A stretch of DNA of 64,000 nt from Varroa destructor (GCF_002443255.2 NW_019211460.1:35659498-35723497), one strand, 5' to 3'; numbered from the stretch's first letter, positions 13,381 through 27,512 are shown. The notes: generated by a model from the sequence alone, not told the origin. Program-made: numbers and translations.

Positions 13381-15270
13381 ACTAAGGATATCGCGCTTAA
13401 AACTTCGCATTAGCAATGTTTGGGCTTACGAACCCCCTTTACCTTTACACCCTTAAACTTTCCTGTCAGATTATTTACATTATTAATTAAAATGGTAAAT
13501 AGATGAAAAAAACTCATACTTTGTTTGCGATGGCGTTGACTAAGTAACTCGGCACTTCTAAAGCATGATAAATATAGAGTTCCATTGCTCCTAATAATTA
13601 CATTGTAGGTAGCAATTGAAACATGTGCAACAAGATTAAAACATGGAACTTTTTTGGTATATTTCTTGGTATTTTTTGGTAAATTGGTAGAAATTGTATC
13701 TATGGGTCCTTCACAATAATCTTAATGTTAAAGAAATCCGTTATGTACATAATGTGTATGTGACAATATTTAAAACGACACAATATTATACTGTTATATA
13801 TGAAATTATATATGTATGAAAACAGATATATATGAAGTTTACGTGTTATTTAAGAATTTAAAAAATATCTTTTTTAGATTCTTAACTTTATCCACATGTG
13901 CGTCTTTACACTGTGCTTTACAGCTTTGCATTGTGAGGTCGAACGTAAACTTACGGTTAAAAAAGACTTGTTTATCGTCTCATCCGATGGCAGCACGTTT
14001 TTGCCTATTTCTTCAACTTCAGATTTACATCTTGCAAAGCTCGAGCGTTCATTTTGTTCACCTTCCCTGTGAACATACTCGCAATGCTTTTTACTAGTAC
14101 CCGATTTCAGTTTTTTAAGACGAAGTTGTCGAACTAGCGTTAACTCTATAATCCTTTGCCAATAATCAGGCAGTTCAAGGATTCCTTCAAGGTGGAAATA
14201 CTTTTAAATCGAAATAGCAGAACACCCATTTTCTGTCTTCCTTTTCTGACTTCCGGACATATTCTAATAAACAATAGCCTAAATAAGCTGAATCTGGCTA
14301 ATAATAAGTCGTGCGAGCAGGATCTTCCGAGTCCTGCTAATAGATGCCTTCTCTGGTCCTTAAAACTTTATGTGGACGGGTGCCGTCATTCAATACAATT
14401 ACTTAGCGATTTTTGGCTCCTGGAAAACCTTTGCTGTCTAGTTGAGCTGTTTCATCGACTCGGTTCTGTGCTAACCGTTTCACGAGATTTTAGAAACACG
14501 AAGTAGAGCATTACTGCTAGTACTTCTCACATAGGACACAGGGACACCTACTTTCTGGTAGTATCCCGCTTTACACGAGATTTGGTTGATTATTAGGGGC
14601 TAACAGAATCCGATATTACTTCACTCGTATCTGATCAGCAAGTCCATACTAAGTTTGAGTAAAATTTTGGTCCCGCAATGTCTGCAGATGTTCATTTCAA
14701 AACATCCAAGCGGTTACACAAGATGGAGTATTTGCCGACAGTTGCAACATTTCATTCAGACCTGTATAAATATATACTAGAAAAGTTAGTTGAGCAGAAC
14801 GTTATGCTTTAAGTGACGTTTGTTGAATTTTATTTGCTAAATAAAATGATAATAATAGAATAAAATAATAAATACACAAGGCAGGTGTCGTCAGTGGAGT
14901 GTTCCAGAGCACGTGAATCGGAGTGATCGCTTTATCAAAGCTCAAGTATTAAAACAATTAAAGCTTTAGCTACTTTATTTGCCAATAAGTAGTTAACAAG
15001 AAAATATTGCGATAATACCGCATGAAAGTGGACGATCAGTTTTAGTGAATACCTTGATTTTATTAGTATCAAATGAGATGATTCCTATTATCTATTCTAG
15101 ACGAGATTGAGTACAAAGACATCATTTTGTTTGTTAAATGCTATAGATTTGAGCTCGTAGGATACATGTCACGAGTATAGCAGCCGTGTCTCGATCTGAT
15201 CTGTCTTTCTTACAAAGTCTAAGATCTAAGTAATACAGAAAACTACGTCGGAAAGATAGTGACGAGTATA
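13380..15270. other. AT-rich non-coding stretch
   Basis: Two open frames (13816-14097, 93 codons; 14156-14506, 116 codons) have no recognisable domain. A degenerate TTGGTA-containing repeat lies at 13654-13690. An A/T hairpin with 9-bp arms and a 3-base loop is at 14827-14847. Both are ordinary for AT-rich animal DNA. Confidence 0.5.
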
Positions 15271-16560
15271 GTGTGTCTGTTCATCCGTTTATCTTTCTGT
15301 GTTTAGCATGGAGACTGTTCATATGCAAGCAAGAGGACACCAACCGTTTTAGTTGCTTACTAAGTTGTTGAAGCCCCTCGTATTGAAGCCATTCTGCCAA
15401 CTCTGTGTATCGTGTTGTTTTGTTTAGAACCCCTTTACCCCACACTGCCGTTCCCCAGTGCAGGAAGAAGCAAACCAAGTCAACTAAGCTTAGTCGAAGA
15501 GAAGAAGAAGCAGAAACATCAGCAGCATAGAAGAGGAAGAAAACCAAACCAGGAAAAAATGACAGTTCAAACAACGAATAGAGAAAGTGAGTGTTGGTGT
15601 AGAAAGAACGTAGTGGTGTTTGGGGTGCACCAATACTGTTTGAGGCAGTGGGACGCCTATGAGAATAGGAGTGGGTGGCAAGGCAGGAAAAGCGGGTAAA
15701 ATGAATAAAAATCTATTCACAGCGTCTTCGTCATTTTTATGAGCTTACCTCCCCTAAACTCCCTGTCCGTCCAGTCGTCCGTTCGCTTCACTTCAACTAC
15801 TCTAGCTCCCTGCTTTTGCAGCCCGCACAAACGCAGCCTGCTTCGAATCCCTCAATCTTTCCTGTCTTTTTTCCCTCATTTGGCTTTTCTCAATCTTCGT
15901 CATCGTTCTCGTTTCTGGGAATCCTCCACGACCACATGTGCATGCGTCCTCGGCCTGCGCCGAGGAGTCTGACTGGCGACGGCTATTCCGCCTCTTAGCT
16001 AGGAAAGGTGCGCGGCGGGCAGACATCGCAAGCAGGCGGAATGGGGCAACTATCTCTCTGAGGGACGTAGCTGGCAGCAAAACAAAACGACGCAGGAAGT
16101 TTCACTATAGACTACCAGCGGTGCTCTGCAGTAGCTGTATCGCTAGCTACGTACCAAAGGCGCTGCAAGTGAGGGAACGAGCCGCAATGCCCGAGAAGCT
16201 GCTGCCGCTGGTCGGCGAACCGGGTACGAAACGATGGATAAAGGACAGGGCCGAAGAGAAGAAAAGGGATACGCCGGGGGACAAAGGACATCATGATGCT
16301 CTATCAAAACCAACTCATTCAGTACCATAAACACTAGAAGCGGTACAAGGAAGAAGTACAAGCCGGGTCACTGGCTAACCAACAATCTACCTAACCATCG
16401 ACCAGATTTCAGTTTCTGCCTTCTTTTTTCAGCCAGCCACGTTCGGCTAACAGCAGCTAACAGCGTCTGCTACCAGCCACACACCTCTTAAACCCAAAAA
16501 CTGTCCCTGTCCGCCACTTCCAAAAGGAATTCGATTTGATGCCTCATCCATCTTGACCTG
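15270..16560. other. GC-richer patch with many overlapping frames
   Basis: This stretch is purine/pyrimidine biased and richer in G and C than its flanks. It has stacked open frames on both strands, for example 15412-15699 plus against 15281-15574 minus, and 15938-16330 plus (130 codons) against 15802-16080 minus. None has a recognisable motif. Candidate roles are an untranslated exon or a promoter-proximal region; neither is demonstrated. Confidence 0.35.
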
Positions 16561-19320
16561 GTAGTAAATTTCAACCTCATAGTCAGCCGAGACGCGTGGT
16601 ATTACACGCGTTTGCGCCTAGCATGTACGATGATGCGATACAAATCACTACCGAAGTTAACTAGAGGGCCGTATCGGTTTCGCAGAGATTGACCGATTTG
16701 TATGCACTGCACTGGTGGGATATGCGCACTTTGGTTTCTGTATGAAGTATTATATATGCACTGCCCGAATATAGCAAGGCACCTTAGTTTCCTGTTATGG
16801 ATCTAGCTAAGAGAACTTATCGGTTTAGACTTATCTCTTTCACGGCAGTTCAGAGGCTTTGGCAGCAGAATGCAAAAGTTTTCCTTTGCCTCGATAACAC
16901 AAAAATTGCGCATAGATAAACGATCATTGCATTTATAAATATAATATTGTTGTCATCGTTGCATGTGGAATAACACTGTATGTGACAGTATGGATGATTC
17001 CTTGGTAAACTGCCCGTGCTCTTTAGGTTATATTTCCATATGTTGCCTACAAATAAAATTAAACGATTCCCATCAGTTATTTTATTTGTATATTGTTGTA
17101 TAAGAATAACACATAATGTACAACAACGAGAATATCTGCCCCTCGACGAATATCTTATTAAATGCCTTACAGTTCGATCTGAAGAAAGAAGATAGGGCTC
17201 GCAGGTCAAATTCCAAATGTTACCCTTCAGGTTGCATGGCAAACAAACCAACTACAGCTAAGAGTTCGTTCTTCTTGCGCGGATAAATGATATACCCTGA
17301 CCCCCCCCCCCCCCCCTCTTTCCCCGTGAAAAGACGACTCATAGACCATTTGAGGTGCTTGTCCATTTCCATCATCACATTATAGACATCATCGTAGGTA
17401 CTTTTTGTACTTTTCAAGGCAAGAGCTTCTACAAGGTCTATATAAGAGGCTCAATAATGGCGTCGCCTACAGTCAGCACCAATCCATTCCAGCGAAGTAC
17501 TACACGGGTCCTGCTATTCTCACGTATCGAACTTTTTAACCTGCAAGCTCGCGGCTGCCGTATGCATCCGTTTGGTTTTGAGGATTACTGCTTCTGTATT
17601 TAATGCTTTAATATGGTGCAGTAAGAATGTGAGGCACATAATGATACCGTTCCCCGCAGTGTACTATCCATACGTTTTATAAATCCCTCGCTTGATTAGC
17701 TTGCCACAGGTAACCTACGTAATTGACGCCATCCTTTTCTCGTTGGTTTCACCAGCATATATGTTGCATCAACTGCTCGGCATACGTAGTACGACGTCCT
17801 GGTGCATCCGTCACAGCAAGGGACGGAACCGTGCACTCTTTGATCGCGGCGTGCCCATAGAAGACAGTCTCTCTGGACAGCAAGACCTCTGATATCAAGA
17901 ATTTTTTTCATGTCTTCACCCATTTCGAGTTTATGAGCTAGGAATCACTGTCGCGTTGTTCATCACAGTTGTCCTAGCGATGGTGTTTTGTTGTTGTGCG
18001 ACTTTGAAGATCGCACTAATTATTCCGGACAAAATTTACAGATAGATCACCAGATGGTGCAATGGAAGTGCGTCTGCCTGTTAAACTTAAAGACACTTTG
18101 TGGTGTAAGTTTGAAACGGGGCGTACGGACATTTCACTTGGTGCTGGCAGGCACCTGTCTAAAGCGATGCTAAAAGCAACACCGGATGTAGAAAAACTCG
18201 AAACAAGTCGAAGTCACAAGTGATCTCCGCGCCCTTGTAAACCACTCCCAAGTTGCCGATTCTTACTCCACTTTTCACGACCGGGCATTTTCGGCAATCG
18301 TCGATGCATGAGATTATGATTTGCCTTTTGTTTCCGAAACATGCTCGATTTAGGCTATGGAACTTCAGTCATGACAATATTTGTACAGAGCTGTCTCGAA
18401 CACCTAAGGATCTAAATAATAAGCAGAGTATGTACGTTGCACTGGATTTAATGGTCTGGTATTTGCAGGTTAGCGATGTGGGGTGCCTTCTGTTATATTC
18501 GTTCCTTCATTGAATGCTACTGTCTATCTGTGGGTTAGGATAATAACACAAAAACAAGCCTCATTAATCTTTTGTTCTAATGTACACCGACATAACTCAA
18601 TGTGGTGGTTATTGTTGTTAACAACTCTGTTTCCAATGGCTATGCATACATACTAGTATGAATGTCTTCCGTTTTGTACTTTCTTTCGTCTTGTACACCA
18701 AGGCTTGGAAGAAAAAGATCGTATCTTTTGTCTTTGTCGGCTGGCAACAAAAACTGATTTTTGTTCTCGGTCAATCGCATCTCGCTTGGTCAGTCAAAGA
18801 CCGTGCCAAGAAAACGAAGTCTTAATACCGGTGATTAACTTAAAACCCCTTCGTTAAGCTATTTTAAATCCCAAGGGGAATGGGCAGCGCTTTGGCGCAT
18901 CGTCTGAATACTTTTTTTCCTAATAGAGTGCCTATAATTAGAGTTACGCGGTGTTCCATGGAAGTACATCTTCTTACACCGTTTTAAGAAACTTAGAAAC
19001 CTGTTAGACCTGTAAAAAAGATTTTGTTAATAGATATAACTGTAGTGAGTTTGTCGGTAACACGAATGCTCGCTGCGAATACTCCCGAGTGCAAATTCTG
19101 AACGAAGTGCGTCAGGAACAACTGCCAAAAGGGATTTAATGCTTATGCTTACGCACATTGACAAACATATATGGTAACTAACATGCAAGACATCCGGTTA
19201 GTCTACCTATACATCCCATATTTGCAGGACGTTTCAAAAATGGGGCACTAACGCCACAAACAGCGTACCGTTGTAACTGTGTTTTGATGACTCTAAATAT
19301 AATGCTGTTCCAAGAACTCT
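16560..19320. other. Mostly AT-rich non-coding stretch
   Basis: No gene is recognised. Open frames of 60 to 133 codons lie on both strands, with 16850-17251 minus the longest, and all lack known motifs. The stretch contains the C-run at 17301-17316 and a TATA-like box at 17439-17446 (TATATAAG) without convincing supporting elements. Confidence 0.5.
17301..17316. repeat. Mononucleotide C run, 16 bases
   Basis: Sixteen consecutive C residues, equivalent to G16 on the minus strand. Long C/G homopolymers are rare, prone to length error in sequencing, and able to form quadruplexes on the G strand. The true length is uncertain. Confidence 0.85.
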
Positions 19321-21200
19321 AGCTTGCTTCCCAGTGTCAAGCGTCGAACCTTTGAACGGGCGAGCGTTTGCGCGGTGTATCTACTCTGGACAAAAGTAGA
19401 CGAAGCGACTCAGAGGCGTTGCCGGCCGCAATGGCCCAATCTGTTCGTGGTAGCGGTAGAAGATGCCAAAGCTACAAGAAACATCAAAAAGAGGTGTCCA
19501 ATTGCCCGTGAGACTGCGGAAGTGCCATAGCGAGCGAGTTGCTAACATCCGCGAATGGCAATCGACTGGTCGTCATAGCCGCCGCAGCTAGGATGACACC
19601 ATTGCGGCAGACGAAGCAGTTCTTCTTTGTGACCCTGCGCTATACGGTGCTGTGACATTATCGACGTTTCCTTTCTTTCTCGGCGCCCAACACCAAGAGG
19701 CACTCTGCCCCTCACAGTCATGTTCCATATTCTAGGCCAGGTCATCTAGTGTCGCACCCACTGGGAGCCTGTCCCTTACCCATTGCCTATAGTCGTCAGG
19801 GGCCTCATCCTCTTAGGAGTGGCCGTTTCGACGCTACTCAAAGCGTCTCATCTCTACTTTAACTCCATTCTTTGCTTCGCCACCACTACCATCGAGAGCA
19901 AGCGGGAGGTTCTTTTTTGTTACTGATCATCGATGGGGGTTGTGGAGGCGGAATCATGCTTGTATACTGAAAGGGGAAGAAAAGAAACCCTAAGAACGCA
20001 CGAGCAAGTCCTCTTTACGCTGCTCTTCATGCAGTTTTTTTTAGCCTTTGCTGCGTATTGCCTCCTCGCCACTAGCGAAGGCGACAGCTTTGAGGACATC
20101 TCCTCAACATCTTGCCAACTCGTCCATCTCTTCCGCCTTTCACAGATTCTTACCACTGATCGCCGCTATTCCCGACTCAAATACCCGGCAAAAGTCTAGG
20201 GGAATACGAGAACGTGTAAGCGAATATCGAATATGGAGAAGACTAGCAGGGACTGGTAAGGGCGAGGTCTAAGCTACAATTGTTATGAGCTGGATCAGCT
20301 GTATCGTGAGCCATATGCAGGTAGATATTTATATGTAACTCTAATATCAAGGGATGGATTGACTTGTTTATAATGTGTGACTGCTTATTCGCTAACATAA
20401 AGTGTAGAGTGTAAGATTTTCTATGTTTTAAAGCTATCTGCGTTTCCTTTCAAATTTCAAAGTGATCGCATTTTGTATCGTCGATTACACCATTAAGCTT
20501 ATTACAAACAAAACGTACGATTGAAAACGAGTCGTTTCTATTGGCAGCATTGATAAACGGCGAAAATTCCTACAAGGAGCAATATCCGAAGCGGTGTGTC
20601 AATAGACAGACGACGTTTGCTGACGTCCCCATGGCCTTGTTCGGCCCCACGAGTGGTCTCTTTGACCCCAAATGCGATGAGTGAGGTCTAATTTGCTTAA
20701 CGGGTTCGGCATGCAAATGTGAAACGAACGACTCAATCGCCTCCGCCACTAGTCGATGACAGTGGCGTGGCAGCTCGCAACCTCAGCAGCTTCGAGCTTT
20801 CGGGGCTTCCTTCATATTCTCCGCTTGTCCTCTTCTCGAAATCGGCGTCCCAAGTGCAACACGCAGTGCAGTCTTTGCAGTGATGAAGACCAAGAGAAAG
20901 TGAGAGGAAAAAGGGGGACGAACAGGACCAAGACGTTGGCGTGAACGAGGACTAAGTCGGCGATGTTGGGCCAGTTAAAAGCAGCTGACACCCTACAGGT
21001 CCCCGTGCCTTGCCGCGTGACTAGTGGTGTAAATTGGGTAAAGACGACGCCAAATAGCAGGCGGAAAAAGCAAAGTCATCCCGTGTCGATCGTCAGGCGA
21101 AATAGACAGAACAGAATAAAAAGGCAGACTCCCATCGCTGCACGAGTCCTCGGCAGCCACAATACAATGCTGTTACTTAAATGCTTCGAATTTCACGTCT
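19320..21200. other. GC-richer patch, no recognised gene
   Basis: Composition is higher in G and C and CG dinucleotides are common. Open frames at 19324-19530, 19542-19745 (minus), 19920-20156 (minus), 19933-20199 and 20963-21202 overlap or abut and share no domain I know. An AT-rich gap at about 20,290-20,560 divides the patch in two. It could contain regulatory or untranslated transcribed sequence. Confidence 0.35.
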
Positions 21201-23880
21201 GAAGCTGCCGTTAGGCTAGACACAATGCAGCTACTACTACTATCGACGCGATTAAAAGCAAAAGACTGCTGCAAGCCACCCTCATCTCATACGATTTGCT
21301 GGAGGCACGGACAACCATTGACTGTGTACTATTCTGTTGGACATATTTAAATGACTTCGACCAGACTCTACATTGATGTACACGTATGGAATGCGTGCAT
21401 TAGAGAATCATTTCTTATGAGACTGCCTAATACAAGGACTATATACAGAATTTCCCCCAAGGGAAATCGAGCGGATCCCGGTTCGTAGAGGATAGATTAA
21501 TGGTGATCGATATGCAAAAAACTGTTTCTGCATACAGACAAGGTGAAAAAAGTGTGAGACAACTGAATTTCGTGGTCAATTGTTTGACATAAGCGAGGGT
21601 ATGAAAATTAAATATTTAAAAATGATTTTTCTAGTTTTACTGATGTTCGCAGGTGACAGTTTTAAAAAAAAATTTGAAAACCTTACTCTTAATGATCACC
21701 TTTATTGAATACGAAGTTTCCGAACAGAATCTGCCTGGCGCCTATCGGTACGTGGCTGGAGTTTTCATCCAGGAGTTTCGTTTATAAGTAGTTACCTTAT
21801 GTTTCGCGGGAGTAAACAATGTGTAGGGTGCCATCACACCCGTTTACTTACGTTTTCAAGAAAATTACGGGACTGATTTTATCAAAAAAGTCTGAAATAT
21901 AATCGATGCGATGTAACTCTATCGGGCTCTTAGAGATTTTACGTGTAGGCCTCGTTCTGCGCTCACCCCTCTATAATGATCTTATCTCCCGAGGGTGTAG
22001 CAGTGTAGAAAAGAGTAGAATTAGATGAAAATCAGTAACTTCGTTTGTTTCCCACGGGAGTAAAGTTGTAGAAGGTTGCCCGTTGGTATGTACAGGAGTG
22101 GAGATTCTGGGGGGAAGAAAGGTAATATCACGCTGAGTATAAAGTACACGTCTAATGTGGCCGCTGGCTGCAGTAGACGTTTTCTAGAAGATCACCAAAC
22201 CGATTTCATAGGAACAAACTTTACAAATACTATGCGATCCAACTCTATTGGGATATCTAAAAGCGAATTTTATGAGGTGAGGAAGGCTTTACGAAGTAGC
22301 ATTTGTGATGTCGCATTATAAACGTACGTATGAAGACTAAGGATAGTCATGTTCAAATTCAACTAATGTACAGTTACTTAGTCAGGCAATTATATTGACA
22401 GCAGAAGGCTTGAAGACAACGACGGTGTTCTTTGTGCTATCAATGGTAATATTTCCGCCTAAGCTACAGGGTCTGGCAATAGACCCCTTGATGGCTGACT
22501 GAAATAAAAATAATTACCATAACTGCAAAGTAATAATTATAATCCGTTCTGTATATAATTTATAATGTACGATCCATTAGCATACGTGCCTAATTCTAAA
22601 TATGACAGTCGGCTGAATTGTAGTAAAACATTATAATCAGATTTATCAATCATTGTACGATGCGATATTACAGTTCCTACATTAGCCGCAGAAGTAAAGA
22701 AGAAGTGTACCATAACCCACTAGTCTTCCATCACCAGTAAAGAATTAGCTATAATTTTCTGCGACACGTACCATCGGTCTTCAAGATTTTCGTTCATCGT
22801 CTTCTCGCCCTTATTGGTCCTACTTTACACTTTAGTCTTTGCCCTTAGAGAAAATCTGGCATGGTTATATATGTGGCTTGTTGATTAAGCACAATTCCAA
22901 TAGGATACTATTGTAAGCCTTTTTATAAAATCATTCACGGGGCTATGCAATGCAATAGGTGTAGTAGAGGCCAATAAACCTTTCAAGCACATAAAGGGCA
23001 TTTATATTTGCAAAACGAACCGGGCACTCTGAGTTACGTGTTTCGATTATTTCTCACAGGATGTATTCAGTTTTATAACGCTGACTACCCTTAATACAAT
23101 TTCTACTGTGTAACGGGAGGTTCGAAACGAAGTACACCGAAATATACTGAAAATAAGAAATACGGTCGGTTCCAGCAGTACTATGATATGATAGATCTAT
23201 AGGAATTGAACTCAGACGCAAAACACATCGTATAGTAGGACCAACGCTAACCTAGACCCAACTAAAGCTGCTCTAAATACTAGATGACGTTGCTTTGCAG
23301 AGCATTATTTATTCACCATTGGCAGACATTTGTGTATATGAGAAGATAACATATTTACGCACATTTGGATCTCCATTGCTCTTCACAAACTACATATTTA
23401 TACGAGCTCGACAATAAAGTAAATAGGATTTCAAATAAAATAGCGCGCTTAGTTTCCTTCGTTTCACCCTTGATGAATCAATGACGAGTTCGCCGATTAT
23501 GTATATGAGGGATTCAAAGCTAAGAAGATGGCTGATTTGCGGCACATGATCGCGCGTATCGTTAGAGTTAACAGAAACGCGAAGTTATGCTATTCAATTT
23601 ACTAGTGAAGGCTATCTTTCGAGCGGTGCATGGTAAATTTGGTGCTCATTAAGCCGCACTAGCTGTAGACGTACAAGTAGAAGTAACTGATGCCAAAGTG
23701 ACTGGTGCCCTGTTTCGTCAGTTCATGTATGTGTAAGTATATGTAATCTGAAGTGCGCCTCAAGGGCCGTTTCTTTAGGCAAGAAGGGTAAGAAGCAAGA
23801 GCAGAAGCTGCAGCAACATAACCACGGACATTATTTCGAGCTGCCCTCTTTCTAGAATTTCCCACGGGGCAGATCCTTAC
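21200..23880. other. AT-rich non-coding stretch
   Basis: Only two short open frames occur (22076-22321 plus, 23659-23865 minus), without recognisable content. No repeats or RNA genes are visible. Confidence 0.55.
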
Positions 23881-24600
23881 AGCTAGTGGGGAAGGCCACC
23901 CACAGCTTTTTTTCTTTGTAGTGTTTTTCTTAAGTGACTACTTCAAGTCGACGTACCGCTCCGCAAACGTCACGTTTTGCAGGTCTCTATCGGCCCACGT
24001 TGCGGCCGCCGCTCTCTCACACGACTGCGTCGTCTGCTTCCTTCTAAAGTCCTGTTTTCGCTTGCTCTCCTCTCCCCGTGCCCCGCCTCGTACTCTCACT
24101 GGCGCTAAATAAAAAAAAGAGCGAAAAGAAAGAAGAACACATACGAGAAGAGGCAAAAGTCAGAGCGACTGAATCGAAATAACGCTTACACTTCATAAGA
24201 AGAAACGGCTAAAAGCGCTAGCGTCTCTAGCAGCAATAGCATAAGTGGTAGCACTGGGAGCGGGTGCCGCTTGCGTGCGCGAATGAATATTTTAATTTCA
24301 GAGGATCCCGAAAATCCACTGCCCCGAGGGGGAACAGATCCGCATGCAGAACGCTGAATTCAAATGCATCCCTTGTCATCCACGTGTCTGTCTGTATGCC
24401 AATCTGTCTTTATAGTGTTTCATCTGACTAAAAAGAAGGGTGCCAGCGGATACAAGCCAGAAGGCGGTTACTTTTCTTTTGCCGCTAAAAAGGGCCTGGT
24501 AAGAATGCACGTCGTAGTGGACCTCTTGCCTAACTCCGCGGACGCGACCGAAACAACGGTGGTTAGGAACTGTTATTAGTGGTTAGTATGCACATTGTTT
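23880..24600. other. GC-richer patch, no recognised gene
   Basis: Composition rises and open frames overlap on opposite strands (23921-24112 plus, 23938-24156 minus, 24364-24579 plus). No motif is recognised. Confidence 0.35.
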
Positions 24601-26868
24601 ACCATAGATTCCATGAGCAGCACTTAAAGAGGTAACAGTATAGCGTCTACGCTATCGGAAGTCATATCTGTAAATAAATAGCGTGATTAGCCATCATACC
24701 CCGCCAACTAGCTTACGTGGAAAATGTAGACGCGTAAGCGGTTGAGATAAACGACTTAATCAGATGTGGTGGCACGGGCATAAAGGCTGGAGATGTCCCT
24801 TGGTTTCCATCTTGACAAACATCGTTTCCGCTAAATTCAATGGCATCATCGACATGGTCAAATTTTCTAGTGGGATTTCACACGACTGTTATAGTAAATG
24901 AACTTGAATAATTGCGTGTGTTAAAGCCCATAGATAAGACTTATCGTAGAATATTATTACTGCTGCTAGTATTTCCATAGACTCTTTCAAAACAATAAGA
25001 TGCAAACGATCAGCCACCAACGTGAGTCAGATCTGAGCTAACCCTAATCCTTGTTGAAAATTCGGATCTGTTCGATTTCCCATTGTATATTGAAAGTAAT
25101 AAACACCGTTTAAAAGTTTTTTTGATTTGAATTATCTTAAATTCACTGAGTCTAATACGTTAAAGGATAATCTCTGTCTACTATATCTTATATATCGTTT
25201 TTTTTCTTACTTTACTCAAATAGAAATTTGATGTTTTACTTAAGACAGGATTTGTAATATATCTAAACCAAACGTTCGTTCCTTTTGCCGGAACTATGAG
25301 CGACAAGTCTTACCATCTAGAAACTCAGCGACATCAAGACTGTCAAGGTTCCGTATCAGTGGTTAACGCTCCTATGCAGTGCTAACATAGTTCCGAAAGC
25401 AAAACTGTAAATATATATATATATATATATATTTTTTGACATATATTGAAATAGTGCAACCTGTTCTACTAGTGAAAAAAAAATTAGTTATATCTACCAA
25501 TTAGTATGTTATAGTACTGGGTTAAATTTTAAATGTTTATTGTAGTAAATGCAAGATTCAGTTGAGCAGTTGCGTTCGACAAGTTTATCCAAAATTTGTT
25601 GTACTCAATGAGCAATATTAAAATACGACTCGTAATTATTAGGCAATAACCTAGGTGAGGGTTCGCTTTCCCTTTAACGTCTCCACATTACTTCTATATA
25701 TTATTCGAGAGCGCTTTTTTTTCCTCTTTAAACGCGTTCTACCTTCACTGCTTAATGAACTGAATTTTACGTCAGGTTCAGACTTCATAAGTGTTTCTCG
25801 CTTCTTCATCTTGAATAGCTACTCTATTTCGCCTCTTATCAAGTCGAAAACCTGCCGAAGTAACTCCGAATATTTTTACCCTGTATAATGTAAGCCCGAT
25901 GTCTAGGAAAACTGCTTAAATGTGACCTGCAAAATTCTATAAAGACGCTGGAGCTCGAAGATACGCCCTGCATCGGTCGTTATTGAAAATATGTAAGGAC
26001 TGTCTAAAGGCACATCTAAGCAAAGACGACTGCAAAAGACCGCAAAGACTGTTATTTGGCCGAAAAGACGAACTGCGATTACGTAACTATTAAGAAGCAC
26101 CTTAAATTTATACAATTTTTTAAAAAAAGCCTGGCTACTTTATTAACTCAATGAGGGGTGCTAATAAAGACTTCTCGTTGTCTCTCAAGACCTAGAAAAT
26201 ACGCAATCGCTATGACAGGTTTCTATGTAGAATTACGTCACGTATGAATAGAAGGACCTTCGATACGAAGCAGAGAATAGAATGGATAGCTTTGGGGACC
26301 ACGTTTAAGCCTAATGTTAAGTCAGATCTCTGGACTTGAGCGTATCTCGTAAAACAATGATTTGCGTTTGGTGGGACTGGAAGGGTCTTATATAGTGGGA
26401 AATGGTTGATAAGCACAAGAAGGTAGATAGAGATCTGCATATAGACCAGTTGCATTCATTGAGTGGGCTCTGCAGCACAAAAGGCCCGATTGATAATGCA
26501 AAGGCACCCTTTACCACGACAGTGCCCCGCAGGCCAGTCATAGCAAAGACTGATGAAGCTGCCAGCATGAAAGGACACCATAAGTCGGAGCTTTTTTCTG
26601 CACCCGCTATACTCTCTAAATCCTATGATGACGTATTACCACTTCTTCCAACCATCAGTTAATGATGAAGAGTAACGGCTAATGCCTAATAATAATTATT
26701 GCAAGAATTTGACTGAAACTTCGCGTTTTTTTCGGTAGCTGAAAAGCTGTTCTTATTACTGTTGCAACCTAATAAATCTTTTCAGTGATTCGCTGCCATG
26801 TCTACTGATATGCCTCGGTGATTGTGTGACTTTTATAGTCTCTCGATATGTTAAATTAGTACGAATCG
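24600..26868. other. AT-rich non-coding stretch
   Basis: No gene is recognised. Overlapping frames at 26210-26455 (minus), 26317-26568 (minus) and 26402-26662 (plus) have no known motif. The AT microsatellite at 25411-25432 lies inside. Confidence 0.55.
25411..25432. repeat. (AT)11 microsatellite
   Basis: Eleven uninterrupted AT units followed by a T run. It is a simple repeat. Confidence 0.9.
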
Positions 26869-26869
26869 T

Positions 26870-26926
26870 ATTCTACAGTCGATCTTTAGACGTACTTTAC
26901 GTACGTCTAAAGATCGACTGTAGAAT
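26870..26926. repeat. Perfect 26-bp inverted repeat with 5-base loop
   Basis: The left arm (26870-26895) and right arm (26901-26926) are exact reverse complements over 26 bases, separated by the loop TTTAC. Pairing stops abruptly on both sides. As RNA from either strand this would fold into a fully paired stem. Animal pre-miRNAs normally have mismatches and larger loops, so a microRNA is not the first guess. A foldback made by template switching during replication, a small palindromic insertion, or an assembly or library foldback are all possible. A CAT run (26927-26935) follows the right arm directly. No known arthropod microRNA seed was recognised. Confidence 0.9.
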
Positions 26927-27512
26927 CATCATCATCGTATGCACGTAGTTTGAAATATCCACATACCTCCCTTCTATTGCAGCTTTTCAAAACGGCTAGC
27001 ATTCTGTTCAGTTGTCAGCGGTAAGCTTTTAATTCATAAAGTTCAACAAAACATTTAATTTGGTATTGTGGCACATTTTCACCAAAGTTCGCCTATTAAA
27101 ACTTCTTTTCTACACAACAAATTGTAAGTTATCTCAAACATCCCGCAATATTATCTTTATATAGCTGCTACATGTTTCAAGAGGGTTTTAAGATACATTT
27201 ATTTTGTTAATCTTAATCCACTTCTTATTGCCAAGTAACTAAACCCTGAAAAAATGATCATTCGTTAAATAGTGTATAAGTGTACTTTTAGGACACCATC
27301 CGATACGAGATATTCTAAAATCGCATATTTCCACTACCGTTTAGAGTCCGTCGCATCAAATGCATGTAGTTTAGAGCGTTCCTGACTCTTGTACGGCAAC
27401 TTGGCTAGCCAAAGAAAAACTAAACCCACCGTAGTTGTCTATAGCTATACTATTATATACGTTACTATACGTTAATCGTTATAGTAGGAGCTGAAAGGGA
27501 GTTAACCTACTA
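26927..27512. other. AT-rich single-copy flank left of the duplicated block
   Basis: No gene or repeat is seen. It ends at the blunt left edge of unit A. The bases just before 27513 do not match the bases before the second copy at 37128. Confidence 0.6.

Noticed and set aside
17439..17476. A core promoter made of TATATAAG and a downstream TCAG
   Set aside because: The spacing of 36 bases is longer than usual, the initiator match is partial, and the following open frame is unrecognised.
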